DNA from: CAYWEP01 sp964613075
GTDB lineage: Bacteria; Patescibacteriota; Microgenomatia; Levybacterales; UBA12049
Assembly (NCBI GenBank): GCA_964613075.1
Contig: CAZTFV010000008.1
Location: 1 to 22,243, forward strand
Direction of reading: 5' to 3'
DNA: 22,243 bases
The position numbers and the translations under genes were made by a program. Within the stretch, counting starts at the first letter, position 1. Each line of letters begins with the position of its first letter. Positions 13,124-20,505 of the stretch are shown here, piece after piece. Below the pieces are notes generated by a model. That model saw only the letters and a list, made by a program, of their open reading frames with translations. It was not told where the DNA came from and did not search any database.

Positions 13124-14882
13124 TGGAATTAGCGACGATCGCTATAACCTCATCAAGCGATGTGATTGTCGCATCGGGCAAAAAGGCATTTGCATTTGCT
13201 TGATTTATAGCATACGGTCCTCGTTTTATCCAGATAGTAATCGTTGAGGGAGATACCCTTTTTGCCGCCTGAAGAACGGAAAGTTTATCATCAACCATAA
13301 ACAACTGATATTTTTTATATTTATTAAGAATCCCACGCAACGACTCCTCCTTTTTGGCAACGATATGGAGGTGTTCTTGAGGAAAATGGTAATGAATCCG
13401 GGTTTTTAATAATTTTGCCTTTTGAAATTCTTCCCCTCCTTCAGAAAAAATACCTACCGTTGCAATTCCTTGTAACTGCCCAAGCATCTGTATTACTTCA
13501 TCATACGCCCTGTAGTCAGTCAGTTCTGACTGTTTAAAAGTATCCGTGTCAAACAACGTATAATCAATATCGAAAAGGATCATTTTTTCTCTTTCAGCAA
13601 TATCCTGACTGAATGATTCCCCTTTTTGCTCCGCCTTTTCGACAACCACTGCCTGAAACTTCGTGTAATACACAACATCCTCAGGCACGTGTTTGAAAAC
13701 GGTAGTAGAAGGGCCGATAACGGCGCGCTTACCGATGAACACGCCCGGCATGGTTGAGACCCGAATACCGGTTTGCACCTTGTTTCCCATACAAACACCC
13801 AGAGATCGCATCTTTGTGTCGACACTACCATTCTCAGTCTTAACCTGAATCGTTGCCCTATCCAGACGGACATTGCCTGTGCAGAAAAATGCCGCAATCT
13901 TACAACCCTCTCCAATCACCGAATCACCGATAAAACCAGAGTGTGTTTTACTCCCATCCATAATGACGCTGTTTTTAATCTCCATGTTCGCTCCGATATA
14001 CGCACCCTCCCCAACAGACGAAAACTCACGAACAAGCGAATTCGTTCCGATAACGGCGCGCTTACCAATATAGCAAGGACCCTTTATCACTGCCTGCTCA
14101 AGCAGGCTGACACCATCTTCGATAATAACCTTCCCATTGATGACTGCACTTGAGGCAATCTTGGCTTTATCTGATATAAATCCCTCAGCATTATCCAGTA
14201 AATATCTGTTAAGGGCTAATAAATCCCAAGGGTATTTCAAAGAGACTGTTTCTTTATCTGTCAGAACTGCTTTCACGGTATTCTTCTGTGCAAAGAGTGC
14301 GATAGCTTGTTCAAAACTATAATGATCAGACGGCGTGTCCGAAAGTACGGAAAGGAATTGCTTGGAAAGCAGATATATTCCTACCACGCCATAGTCCGAT
14401 GGCGAAGAACTCGCCTCAGGCTTTTCTCTGAGGTCAACCACGCGATCCGAATCAAGCTTGAGCATCCCAAATCTCCCCACACTATCAGACTTTTTTGCCA
14501 GTAACACAATGTTCGCCTCTGTCTCATCACGCTTTGCCGAAATTGCATTTTTAAAAACAGCAAACTCAACATGATGAGCATGTAATACAAAAAAAGTATC
14601 CTGCAAATATTTGGAAGCTCGCAAAAGAGCATCTCCCATCCCAAGCGCCTCGTCCTGTTCAACAAAAATGATTTGCAAACCTTTCGTATCTTGTGCCGCC
14701 TCACGAACGTGGCTGTTTTTATCCGTAACGATAATAACCTCAGAAATCCCCCCCCGCTTGAGGCTTGCTAATGTGTGGTCAAGAATACTCTTTCCCAATA
14801 GCTTTTCACAGGCCTTATGCTTTCCGTTACCGAAAGGATAAAATCTGCTCGACTGTCCTGCCGCGAGTATAACCGCTTGCAT
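13119..14882 (-). CDS. glmU: GlmU-like nucleotidyltransferase / left-handed beta-helix / HAD fusion
   Basis: A 587-residue three-part protein. Part one (1-~228) is a sugar-phosphate nucleotidyltransferase: AVILAAGQSSRFYPFG, a downstream lysine region (HKACEKLLGKSI), EALGMGDALLRA and KYPWDLLALNRYLL. Part two (~235-415) is a left-handed beta-helix with hexapeptide repeats (VIKGPCYIGKRAVIG, SVGEGAYIG, GVFIGKRAVIGPSTTV), as in the acetyltransferase half of GlmU or archaeal-type sugar-nucleotide synthases. Part three (~434-587) is a HAD hydrolase: motif I FDIDYT (D438, D440), IFSEGG, and MVDD (D531, D532). Next to glmS the likely product is UDP-GlcNAc. In part one the usual GD metal motif reads AHH. 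The ATG at 14882 is preferred (AGAGGA upstream, normal start for the fold); an ATG at 14900 overlapping the murA stop is the alternative. Confidence 0.8.
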   Translation of the reverse strand: MQAVILAAGQSSRFYPFGNGKHKACEKLLGKSILDHTLASLKRGGISEVIIVTDKNSHVREAAQDTKGLQIIFVEQDEALGMGDALLRASKYLQDTFFVLHAHHVEFAVFKNAISAKRDETEANIVLLAKKSDSVGRFGMLKLDSDRVVDLREKPEASSSPSDYGVVGIYLLSKQFLSVLSDTPSDHYSFEQAIALFAQKNTVKAVLTDKETVSLKYPWDLLALNRYLLDNAEGFISDKAKIASSAVINGKVIIEDGVSLLEQAVIKGPCYIGKRAVIGTNSLVREFSSVGEGAYIGANMEIKNSVIMDGSKTHSGFIGDSVIGEGCKIAAFFCTGNVRLDRATIQVKTENGSVDTKMRSLGVCMGNKVQTGIRVSTMPGVFIGKRAVIGPSTTVFKHVPEDVVYYTKFQAVVVEKAEQKGESFSQDIAEREKMILFDIDYTLFDTDTFKQSELTDYRAYDEVIQMLGQLQGIATVGIFSEGGEEFQKAKLLKTRIHYHFPQEHLHIVAKKEESLRGILNKYKKYQLFMVDDKLSVLQAAKRVSPSTITIWIKRGPYAINQANANAFLPDATITSLDEVIAIVANSN

Positions 14883-14899
14883 AATAATTTTTCCTCTCA

Positions 14900-16225
14900 T
14901 TAATCTTGTTTTACTTCTATATCTGCACCCAGACTGCGTAACCGTTCATCGAAAGAAGCATATCCCCGCTGTATAATTGGAATTCCATGGACAACGCTTT
15001 CTCCTTTTGCGGCAAGCGACGCAATGACAAGCGTTGCTCCCGCGCGAAGATCGGAAATATTTACAATAGCATTATGCAGATTAGTCGGTCCTGATATTTT
15101 TGCCGCGTGGAAATATTTTGGGTCGTCATCCTCGGTGTTAAAGTTATAAAATTCCTTCGGGTTTTCTATCTTCGGATTAAATAGGCTGATGCGTGCGCCC
15201 ATTTTTTTAAGCTCGGAAACATAACCGAATCTATTCTCAAATACGGTTTCATGAATGATTGATTCCCCTCTTGCCTGGGTCATAAGTACTGCCCACGGCG
15301 CCTGCCAGTCGGTCATAAAGCCTGGATACGGCATGGTCGTCACATCTGTTGCAGCAAGCTCTCCATTATAAAAAAACCGTATGCCATCCTCTGTTACTGC
15401 AAATCCTCCATTTGCCCTTGTGAGGGAGTCTAGAAATTCTTTCAGATCCTCTTTTTTTGCCTCCTTGATAAAAACATCTCCCCTGGTAACCAGCGCTGCG
15501 ACCGCAAACGTAACAATTTCGTTTCTATCAGGACCTATTCTCACGGTTGTTCCATGCAGTTTTGGAACACCATCAATAACTATTCTTCTTCCCTCAATGC
15601 GCCGTATCTTTGCCCCCATTTTTTTTAACAACTCTATGAGCTCATCAACCTCCGGCTCCAAGGCAGCGTTCTCAAGGATGGTTTGACCCTCGGCCAGTGA
15701 TGCGGCAATAATCATTGTCTCCGTACCCGTATGGGTGTTTTTCTCAAAACGATAGCCTATTCCCTTAAGCTTTGTCGCGGACGCGTGGAAATACCCGTCT
15801 TCCCTATCATACATAATATTCGCTCCCATTTTCGAAAGCCCTTCGACTGTTCTATCTATCGGGCGGGCGCCGAGGCGGCAACCACCCGGATTTGGTATGA
15901 GTGCCGATCGTGCCCGTAGCAGTAGCGGCGCCAAAAACATTGAAGACGTCCGTGTGTGCGCAGCATAGTCCAAAGATACCTTTGTACTTTTAAATTCCTC
16001 CACTCGTACATAAGCGGTATTCCGATCAAGACGCACCTGCCCACCGAAGTTTTTGATACTATTCACCATCACCGAAAAATCAGAAATAAGTGGCACATTT
16101 TCTATCACAACCTCTTCGTCTGTCAGGCAGGCAGCAACGAGCGCTTTCAGAGCGACATTTTTCGAACCGGATACGGTAATGGTTCCCTCTAATTTATTAC
16201 CCCCAGTTATGACGTATTTATCCAT
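14900..16225 (-). CDS. murA: MurA, UDP-GlcNAc enolpyruvyl transferase
   Basis: First committed step of peptidoglycan synthesis: adds enolpyruvate from PEP to UDP-GlcNAc. It has 441 residues, slightly longer than the usual ~420. With the ATG at 16225 the active-site residues fall at positions matching E. coli numbering closely: K22 in VSGSKNVAL and the catalytic, fosfomycin-targeted cysteine in PGGCRLGARPID (C116). Also seen: TGTETMIIAASLAEG, PYPGFMTDWQAP, ENRFGYVSELKKMGA and ISDLRAGATLVIASLAAKG with the conserved Arg. A 20-odd-residue acidic loop (KIENPKEFYNFNTEDDDPK) is an insertion. An alternative GTG at 16234 would overlap the murB stop as GTGA. Only 5 bp separate the two genes in the chosen model. 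Confidence 0.96.
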   Translation of the reverse strand: MDKYVITGGNKLEGTITVSGSKNVALKALVAACLTDEEVVIENVPLISDFSVMVNSIKNFGGQVRLDRNTAYVRVEEFKSTKVSLDYAAHTRTSSMFLAPLLLRARSALIPNPGGCRLGARPIDRTVEGLSKMGANIMYDREDGYFHASATKLKGIGYRFEKNTHTGTETMIIAASLAEGQTILENAALEPEVDELIELLKKMGAKIRRIEGRRIVIDGVPKLHGTTVRIGPDRNEIVTFAVAALVTRGDVFIKEAKKEDLKEFLDSLTRANGGFAVTEDGIRFFYNGELAATDVTTMPYPGFMTDWQAPWAVLMTQARGESIIHETVFENRFGYVSELKKMGARISLFNPKIENPKEFYNFNTEDDDPKYFHAAKISGPTNLHNAIVNISDLRAGATLVIASLAAKGESVVHGIPIIQRGYASFDERLRSLGADIEVKQD

Positions 16226-16230
16226 ATCTC

Positions 16231-17172
16231 TCACAGTTCTCCGACTACTCTTACCTCCATCTCTAGTGTAACACCAAACTGCTTAAAAACTGCCCTCTTT
16301 ACCATCACAATGAGAGCCAATACGTCTGAAGCAGTGGCCTTCCCTTTATTCACTATATAATTCGGATGCGTATCTGAGATGAAAGCATCTCCCACCCGTT
16401 TTCCCTGCAAACCTATTTGCTCGATAAAGTAGGCAGGTGAAGTCGAGTATTGCGGGGTCGGAATACGCATTGCCTGCGAAAGCGAAATGTTGCGAAATAC
16501 CTGGATTGCCTGCGCATCATGTGGCGCCGTGTCACTTCTGTACCTTACAGCCTGCGTCCCTCGCTCCCACAACACTGTTTTGTCAAATGGCGTGCAATGA
16601 AAAAGAGCCGATAAAATTACGTCGCCCGACCTCATGCCTTGATGATGGACTCCCTCTTTTGTCAGCACCGTAACCTCATGCAGAGCCTGACGAATAGTAG
16701 TATTATTTTTCGGGAAAGTTGCATCCATACTGATTGCTCCGCCGATCGTTCCGGGCAAACCGAGAAAATATTCAAGCCCGCCTAGCCCCTGCTCAAGAGT
16801 AAAGCGAACCAACTGATTGACAGGCACACCGGCTTCTGCTGAAACAAGTGCGAAGCGTACGTCAAGTTGCCTATTTTTAATAATCCCTTTCATGCTTGCA
16901 ATCTCAAACTTTCGGCAATTATTTTTTATAACCAAACCCTTTGTTTCCGTATCCGAGAAAATAATATGCGACCCACTCCCGAAGATAAAAACCGGCAAGG
17001 AAACTTGGGCTGCTGCCGGCAACACCCGTATAAGATCATCCGTCTTCTCAACCGCAAGGTAATACTCAGCCGGCCCGCCAATTCCATGGCTCGTATGCCT
17101 TCCCATCGGCTCATGCTGTCTTATTGTATTATGCCCAACTGCGCTCTGAAGTATCCTTAAAATATTACTCAT
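16231..17172 (-). CDS. murB: MurB, UDP-MurNAc-enolpyruvate reductase (divergent)
   Basis: FAD- and NADPH-dependent reduction of the MurA product to UDP-MurNAc. It has 313 residues. Seen: the FAD-binding start GRHTSHGIGGPAEYYL, FGSGSHIIFSDTETKGLVIKN, LEYFLGLPGTIGGAISMDA (the pyrophosphate loop), and the C-terminal MurB domain with YFIEQIGLQGKRVGDAFIS, HPNYIVNKGKATASDV and LEMEVRVVGE, carrying the conserved Glu near the end. Two usual motifs are weak: the YRxS element reads GMRSGD, and the region that normally reads AGSxFKNP reads AIQVFRN, so the catalytic Ser aligns with Q224. The ATG at 17172 lies inside the end of murC (8-bp overlap); a TTG at 17178 is less likely. Confidence 0.9.
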   Translation of the reverse strand: MSNILRILQSAVGHNTIRQHEPMGRHTSHGIGGPAEYYLAVEKTDDLIRVLPAAAQVSLPVFIFGSGSHIIFSDTETKGLVIKNNCRKFEIASMKGIIKNRQLDVRFALVSAEAGVPVNQLVRFTLEQGLGGLEYFLGLPGTIGGAISMDATFPKNNTTIRQALHEVTVLTKEGVHHQGMRSGDVILSALFHCTPFDKTVLWERGTQAVRYRSDTAPHDAQAIQVFRNISLSQAMRIPTPQYSTSPAYFIEQIGLQGKRVGDAFISDTHPNYIVNKGKATASDVLALIVMVKRAVFKQFGVTLEMEVRVVGEL

Positions 17173-18592
17173 GCGCAAGGTCTAATGCTTCAATAATCTT
17201 ATAGATATCCCCTGCCCCCATAATCACAATGATAGAATCGCTCCGAAAGCGTTTCTGTTCAAGATATTCTACCACATCCGAAAGCTCCGGAAGGTATAAA
17301 ACGTCCTTGTGGATAGGATTCATTTCCGCAACCAATATACGGGAGGATATAGTCGGATCCGGTTGTTCGCGAAGAGAAGGGTAGATATCATTGACGATAA
17401 CGGCGTCTGCCTGGTCAAATGCGCGTACAAATTCACGAAACAGCGTCTTTGTACGGGAAAAGGTATGCGGTTGGAAAATACCGACAATATGTTTCTTAGG
17501 ATACATGCTGCGAAGAGCCAGAAGCGTTTTTTTTATTTCCGTCGGATGATGCGCGTAATCATCATAGACGGTAGCGCCCGATGAAAGCTGACCGACGTAC
17601 TCAAGTCTCCGTTTCGTTCCCACAAACTCCCGCAGTGTTTTTTTGATACTGTCCATTGATAATCCAAGTTCCATACCAACCAATACACAAGCTGCAGCGT
17701 TAAGCGCATTATGCTCGCCCGTAACGCCAACCATAAACTCACCCAGACTCACCCCGTATGCTTCAAGCCAGAAAAACATTTGACTTGCGGAAATACGAAC
17801 TCTTTGTATTACGCAATCATTCTTAGGAGATAACCCGTATGTTACTTTTCGTTTGCCGTATTCTGCAAATAGTTTTTGCAGCTGGGGGTCATCACCACAA
17901 GCTATTAAAACCCCATCCTCCGGTAACTGCTTGGCAAAGCGAAGGAAAGCCTTACGCATAGCATCAACTGTCAGATATACATCGGGGTGATCATGCTCTA
18001 TGTTGGTAAAAACAGCAATCTTTGGATGCTGCCACAGGAATTTTGGCGTCATATCGTACACCGGTTCTGTAGCATACTCATCAGCCTCCGCAACAAAGTA
18101 TTTCCCGCGCCCAAAATGCCCGGAGCTTTGAAGAGAAGGAATAGTTCCTGTACCCACAACATACGATGGGTCTGCCCCCGTATGTGAAAGCACAGTTGCA
18201 ATCATAGCCGTCGTAGTCGTTTTGCCGTGTGTCCCGGCTACCGAAATGCCTATCTGTCTCCGTTTACCAAGTATTGTCCCCTCCATAAAAAGGCCGACAG
18301 CCTCACCCTGAGCGATAACACGAATACCCATATTTTTTGCCGCTTGTACCTCAGGATTATCAAACCCGTCGTGCGCTCCTGTTGTTACAACCAGCGTCAC
18401 ACCGGCTAAATGGTCTTTGGAAAATCCTGTCAGCGGCGAGATATTGGCTTTTCGCAAAATAGGGTCTGTAATGAACTCATCCGCAATATCGCACCCGCTA
18501 ACAACAAACCTGGCCTCTTTGGCGATTATTGTAAGCGGCGCCATGCCGACACCTTTTATGCCGACAAAGTGGATGTGCTGTTTTCTTTTCAT
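17165..18592 (-). CDS. murC: MurC, UDP-MurNAc:L-alanine ligase
   Basis: Adds L-Ala to UDP-MurNAc. At 475 residues it is full length with all three Mur ligase domains. Seen: the UDP-binding N-terminus IHFVGIKGVGMAPL (7-20), P-loop GTHGKTTTT (120-128), EADEY (169-173), TNIEHDHPDVY, GEHNALNAAA, the signature YDDYAHHPTEIKKTL, FQPHTFSRT and VNDIYPSLRE, then VIMGAGDIYKI. The C-terminal motifs are MurC-like. EADEY with the nearby PKFLWQHP is closer to Mpl (murein peptide ligase) than to textbook MurC (EADES). The ATG overlaps the murE TGA as ATGA, so the two are translationally coupled, and murB overlaps its 3' end by 8 bp. Confidence 0.93.
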   Translation of the reverse strand: MKRKQHIHFVGIKGVGMAPLTIIAKEARFVVSGCDIADEFITDPILRKANISPLTGFSKDHLAGVTLVVTTGAHDGFDNPEVQAAKNMGIRVIAQGEAVGLFMEGTILGKRRQIGISVAGTHGKTTTTAMIATVLSHTGADPSYVVGTGTIPSLQSSGHFGRGKYFVAEADEYATEPVYDMTPKFLWQHPKIAVFTNIEHDHPDVYLTVDAMRKAFLRFAKQLPEDGVLIACGDDPQLQKLFAEYGKRKVTYGLSPKNDCVIQRVRISASQMFFWLEAYGVSLGEFMVGVTGEHNALNAAACVLVGMELGLSMDSIKKTLREFVGTKRRLEYVGQLSSGATVYDDYAHHPTEIKKTLLALRSMYPKKHIVGIFQPHTFSRTKTLFREFVRAFDQADAVIVNDIYPSLREQPDPTISSRILVAEMNPIHKDVLYLPELSDVVEYLEQKRFRSDSIIVIMGAGDIYKIIEALDLAHE

Positions 18593-19791
18593 AAGTAACT
18601 TAGGTGACCTAAGGCTTTTCGCACCGCTTCATGATCACTCCACGGCACCTCCCCTGAACCAAAGTTCATTGACTGCTCGTGCCCTTTTCCCGTTATAAGG
18701 ACAACATCACCTTTTCGTGCTATCTTTATTGCCTCATTTATTGCTTCCTGCCTATCGGCAGCCTTATATAAAATATTGGTATATTCCTCCTTGTCAATCC
18801 CTTCTGCAATCTCCTCCATAATCTTTTCAGGAGACTCGCTTCTTGGATCTTCAGATGTTAGAAAGATGATATCGGCAAAGCGCGATGATTCCCTCCCCAT
18901 GAGGGGGCGCTTTTTCGCATCTCGCTCTCCAGCGCTACCAAAAACATGGATTAACCTCGCGTTTTTCGGCAGCTCCTTTCTCAGGGTTTGCAGTATCTGG
19001 CTCAGGCTGTTTGGCGTATGGGCGAAATCCACCATGACAGTAAATCCATCGTCATAGACCACCTCTGCCCTTCCTTTTGGTAGTTCAAAGTCTGCAATTG
19101 CTTTTCTTATCACTTCATCTGGAAAACCAAGATTCTGACACGCCGCAACCGCAGCCAAGATATTGTATGTATTATAGTCTCCAATAAGTTTTGTCTTAAA
19201 TGAAAACGTTACGGGATTAATATCGGCATTTTCGTGCAAACCAAACGTAACCCATTTGATATTTGACATTTGATATTTGACATTTGATATTTTTTTAAAG
19301 GATTCATCATCCCTATTCACTACAGCAACTTCTGCCATCCTTAGCAGTTTTAACTTGGTCTCAAGGTATTCCTCATATGTCTTATGGTAATCCAAATGCT
19401 CATGCGTAACATTTGTCAGAACGCCAATTTTAAAAGGAATTCCCCAGACCCGATACTGATCCAAAGCATGAGACGTTACTTCCAAAACCACATATTTGAC
19501 TTCAGCTTCTTTGGCTTTTCTAAGGTAGGACTGAATCATAAATGAACTAGGCGTTGTCACATGAAACCCAGTATCATACTCCTTGCCATCTATGATCGCC
19601 GAAACAGTCGAGATAACAGCAGTTTTATAGCCAGCTTTTTTGAGGATGTGGTAGATCAGGCTAGAAGTCGTCGTTTTACCATCCGTCCCGGTGACGCCGA
19701 TCACTGTGAGATCATTTGCGGGAAAACCATAGATTATGCTCGCCAGAACAGCCTGAAAAAAGTGGTAGATATTCTTAGTCTCCTGCCACAT
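18589..19791 (-). CDS. murE: MurE-type ligase lacking the N-terminal domain
   Basis: Adds the third residue to UDP-MurNAc-L-Ala-D-Glu. It has 400 residues against ~490 for classical MurE; the missing part is the N-terminal UDP-binding domain, of which only the last helix and strand remain (FFQAVLASIIYGFPANDLTV). Core: P-loop GVTGTDGKTTT (32-42), HVTTPSS, LEVTSHALDQYR, TNVTHEHLDYH, the carbamylated-lysine segment ETKLKLL, VMVDFAHTPNSL, FGSAGERDAKKRP. The amino-acid selectivity motif reads EDPR (314-317), which favours meso-diaminopimelate over lysine. An in-frame TAG three codons upstream of the ATG closes the frame, so the short form is not a start-site error. Residues ~168-180 come from a heptamer array. 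The predicted -10 lies 8 bases before the ATG. Confidence 0.92.
   Translation of the reverse strand: MWQETKNIYHFFQAVLASIIYGFPANDLTVIGVTGTDGKTTTSSLIYHILKKAGYKTAVISTVSAIIDGKEYDTGFHVTTPSSFMIQSYLRKAKEAEVKYVVLEVTSHALDQYRVWGIPFKIGVLTNVTHEHLDYHKTYEEYLETKLKLLRMAEVAVVNRDDESFKKISNVKYQMSNIKWVTFGLHENADINPVTFSFKTKLIGDYNTYNILAAVAACQNLGFPDEVIRKAIADFELPKGRAEVVYDDGFTVMVDFAHTPNSLSQILQTLRKELPKNARLIHVFGSAGERDAKKRPLMGRESSRFADIIFLTSEDPRSESPEKIMEEIAEGIDKEEYTNILYKAADRQEAINEAIKIARKGDVVLITGKGHEQSMNFGSGEVPWSDHEAVRKALGHLSYL
19254..19288. repeat. Five-unit heptamer array inside murE
   Basis: On the plus strand: ATTTGAT, ATTTGAC, ATTTGAT, ATTTGAC, ATTTGAT, then a degenerate sixth unit. Units alternate T/C at the last base. 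In the murE frame it encodes ISNVKYQMSNIK with a 7-residue period. It lies in a surface-type segment after VVNRDDESFKK in the central domain, where MurE proteins usually have a variable loop. Confidence 0.87.
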
Positions 19792-19799
19792 ACCACTCT

Positions 19800-19805
19800 A
19801 TTATA
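19800..19805 (-). promoter_or_regulatory. -10 element of murE, predicted near-leaderless
   Basis: A consensus TATAAT on the minus strand ends 8 bases before the murE ATG, so transcription should begin at or one base before the start codon. The -35 region falls in the widespread GCGAAGC-type repeat and shows no good hexamer. It would be the start of the mur/glm operon. Confidence 0.5.
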
Positions 19806-19818
19806 GCTGTTCCATTAT

Positions 19819-19846
19819 GTCATTGCGAGCCTAGCGAAGCAATCTC
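19819..19846. repeat. Dispersed GTCATTGCGAG / GCGAAGCAATCTC repeat
   Basis: The plus strand reads GTCATTGCGAGC, then CTAGCGAAGC, then AATCTC. This is a recognisable form of a short repeat found scattered in many unrelated bacterial genomes (from memory). It lies just upstream of the murE -10. The adjoining 19847-19889 is a degenerate C/T-rich run with recurring TCTCCC, probably another simple repeat. No gene lies in the 98-bp spacer. Confidence 0.6.
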
Positions 19847-19889
19847 TCCTCTCCCTTATCTCCCAGATTTCCCCAATCTCCCTAATTCC

Positions 19890-20465
19890 TCACCTGATAT
19901 AGTGTTTCACAAAATCAAGCAATCTCCCATAATTTGCATAGACAAGATAGACGTTAATAAGCAGTAACCCTGGAAAAACAAATGACTTCTCAACAATCCC
20001 TCCGGTTTTTATCCGCAAGAATTTCAGGGGCGGGATACCAAAGCGAAAAGGTATGGGAAATAACCACGGCACACCTTCTTGGGTAAACGTATCCATAATA
20101 AGATGCGAGATAAAACCGATCATAAATGCCCACCAGACAATATCCATGTCTACTAGCAGCACTTTTCCCATCATATTCAGCAGTATCTGCAAGACAAAGC
20201 CGAATAAAAATATCCCGACAATCGAATGCGAAATAAAGCGGTGACCTCCCAAAAGCGGATGGATAATTTTTGCCAGAATCGATCCTCCCCTGACTCTGTG
20301 GTATAAATCAGCAGTCGGCTGGTCGATGTCTGGCGCTAACCCGCCAACCATATTTGCAGTAAAAGCAACGAGTGCGGTAGCAAGCGACATATCAAGAAGC
20401 GGTTGGGTAACGATAATGTAATTTAGCGCAGTGAATGCTGCCAAATCATGAGTTCTCCCCGTCAT
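19890..20465 (-). CDS. YdjM-like membrane-bound metal-dependent hydrolase
   Basis: A 191-residue membrane protein of the YdjM/DUF457 group (inner-membrane metal-dependent hydrolases of unknown substrate). Seen: TGRTHDLAAF at the N-terminus (His 6, Asp 7), GGLAPDIDQPTA (acidic pair), GGHRFISHSIVG, and GFISHLIMDTFTQEGVPWLFPIP, which together provide the conserved His/Asp ligands. About four to five hydrophobic spans separate them. It is the gene immediately upstream of murE, 98 bp away, with a repeat-filled spacer; a link to the envelope is plausible but not shown. It has its own predicted leaderless promoter (20472-20501). Confidence 0.8.
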   Translation of the reverse strand: MTGRTHDLAAFTALNYIIVTQPLLDMSLATALVAFTANMVGGLAPDIDQPTADLYHRVRGGSILAKIIHPLLGGHRFISHSIVGIFLFGFVLQILLNMMGKVLLVDMDIVWWAFMIGFISHLIMDTFTQEGVPWLFPIPFRFGIPPLKFLRIKTGGIVEKSFVFPGLLLINVYLVYANYGRLLDFVKHYIR

Positions 20466-20471
20466 GAATCC

Positions 20472-20501
20472 AGTATACAGAACGTCTAGTTATTTAATCA
20501 A
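20472..20501 (-). promoter_or_regulatory. Promoter of the YdjM-like gene, predicted leaderless
   Basis: TTGATT (20496-20501) and TATACT (20472-20477) on the minus strand are 18 bp apart, and the -10 ends 6 bases before the ATG at 20465. The transcription start should coincide with the start codon. The 40-bp spacer after the upstream gene is filled by this promoter. Confidence 0.62.
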
Positions 20502-20505
20502 TTCT

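Noticed and set aside
13773..14153. Plus-strand open frame of 126 codons, and other long antisense frames such as 3953-4345
   Set aside because: They lie opposite well-supported genes, have no recognisable motifs and show composition expected of a complement frame.
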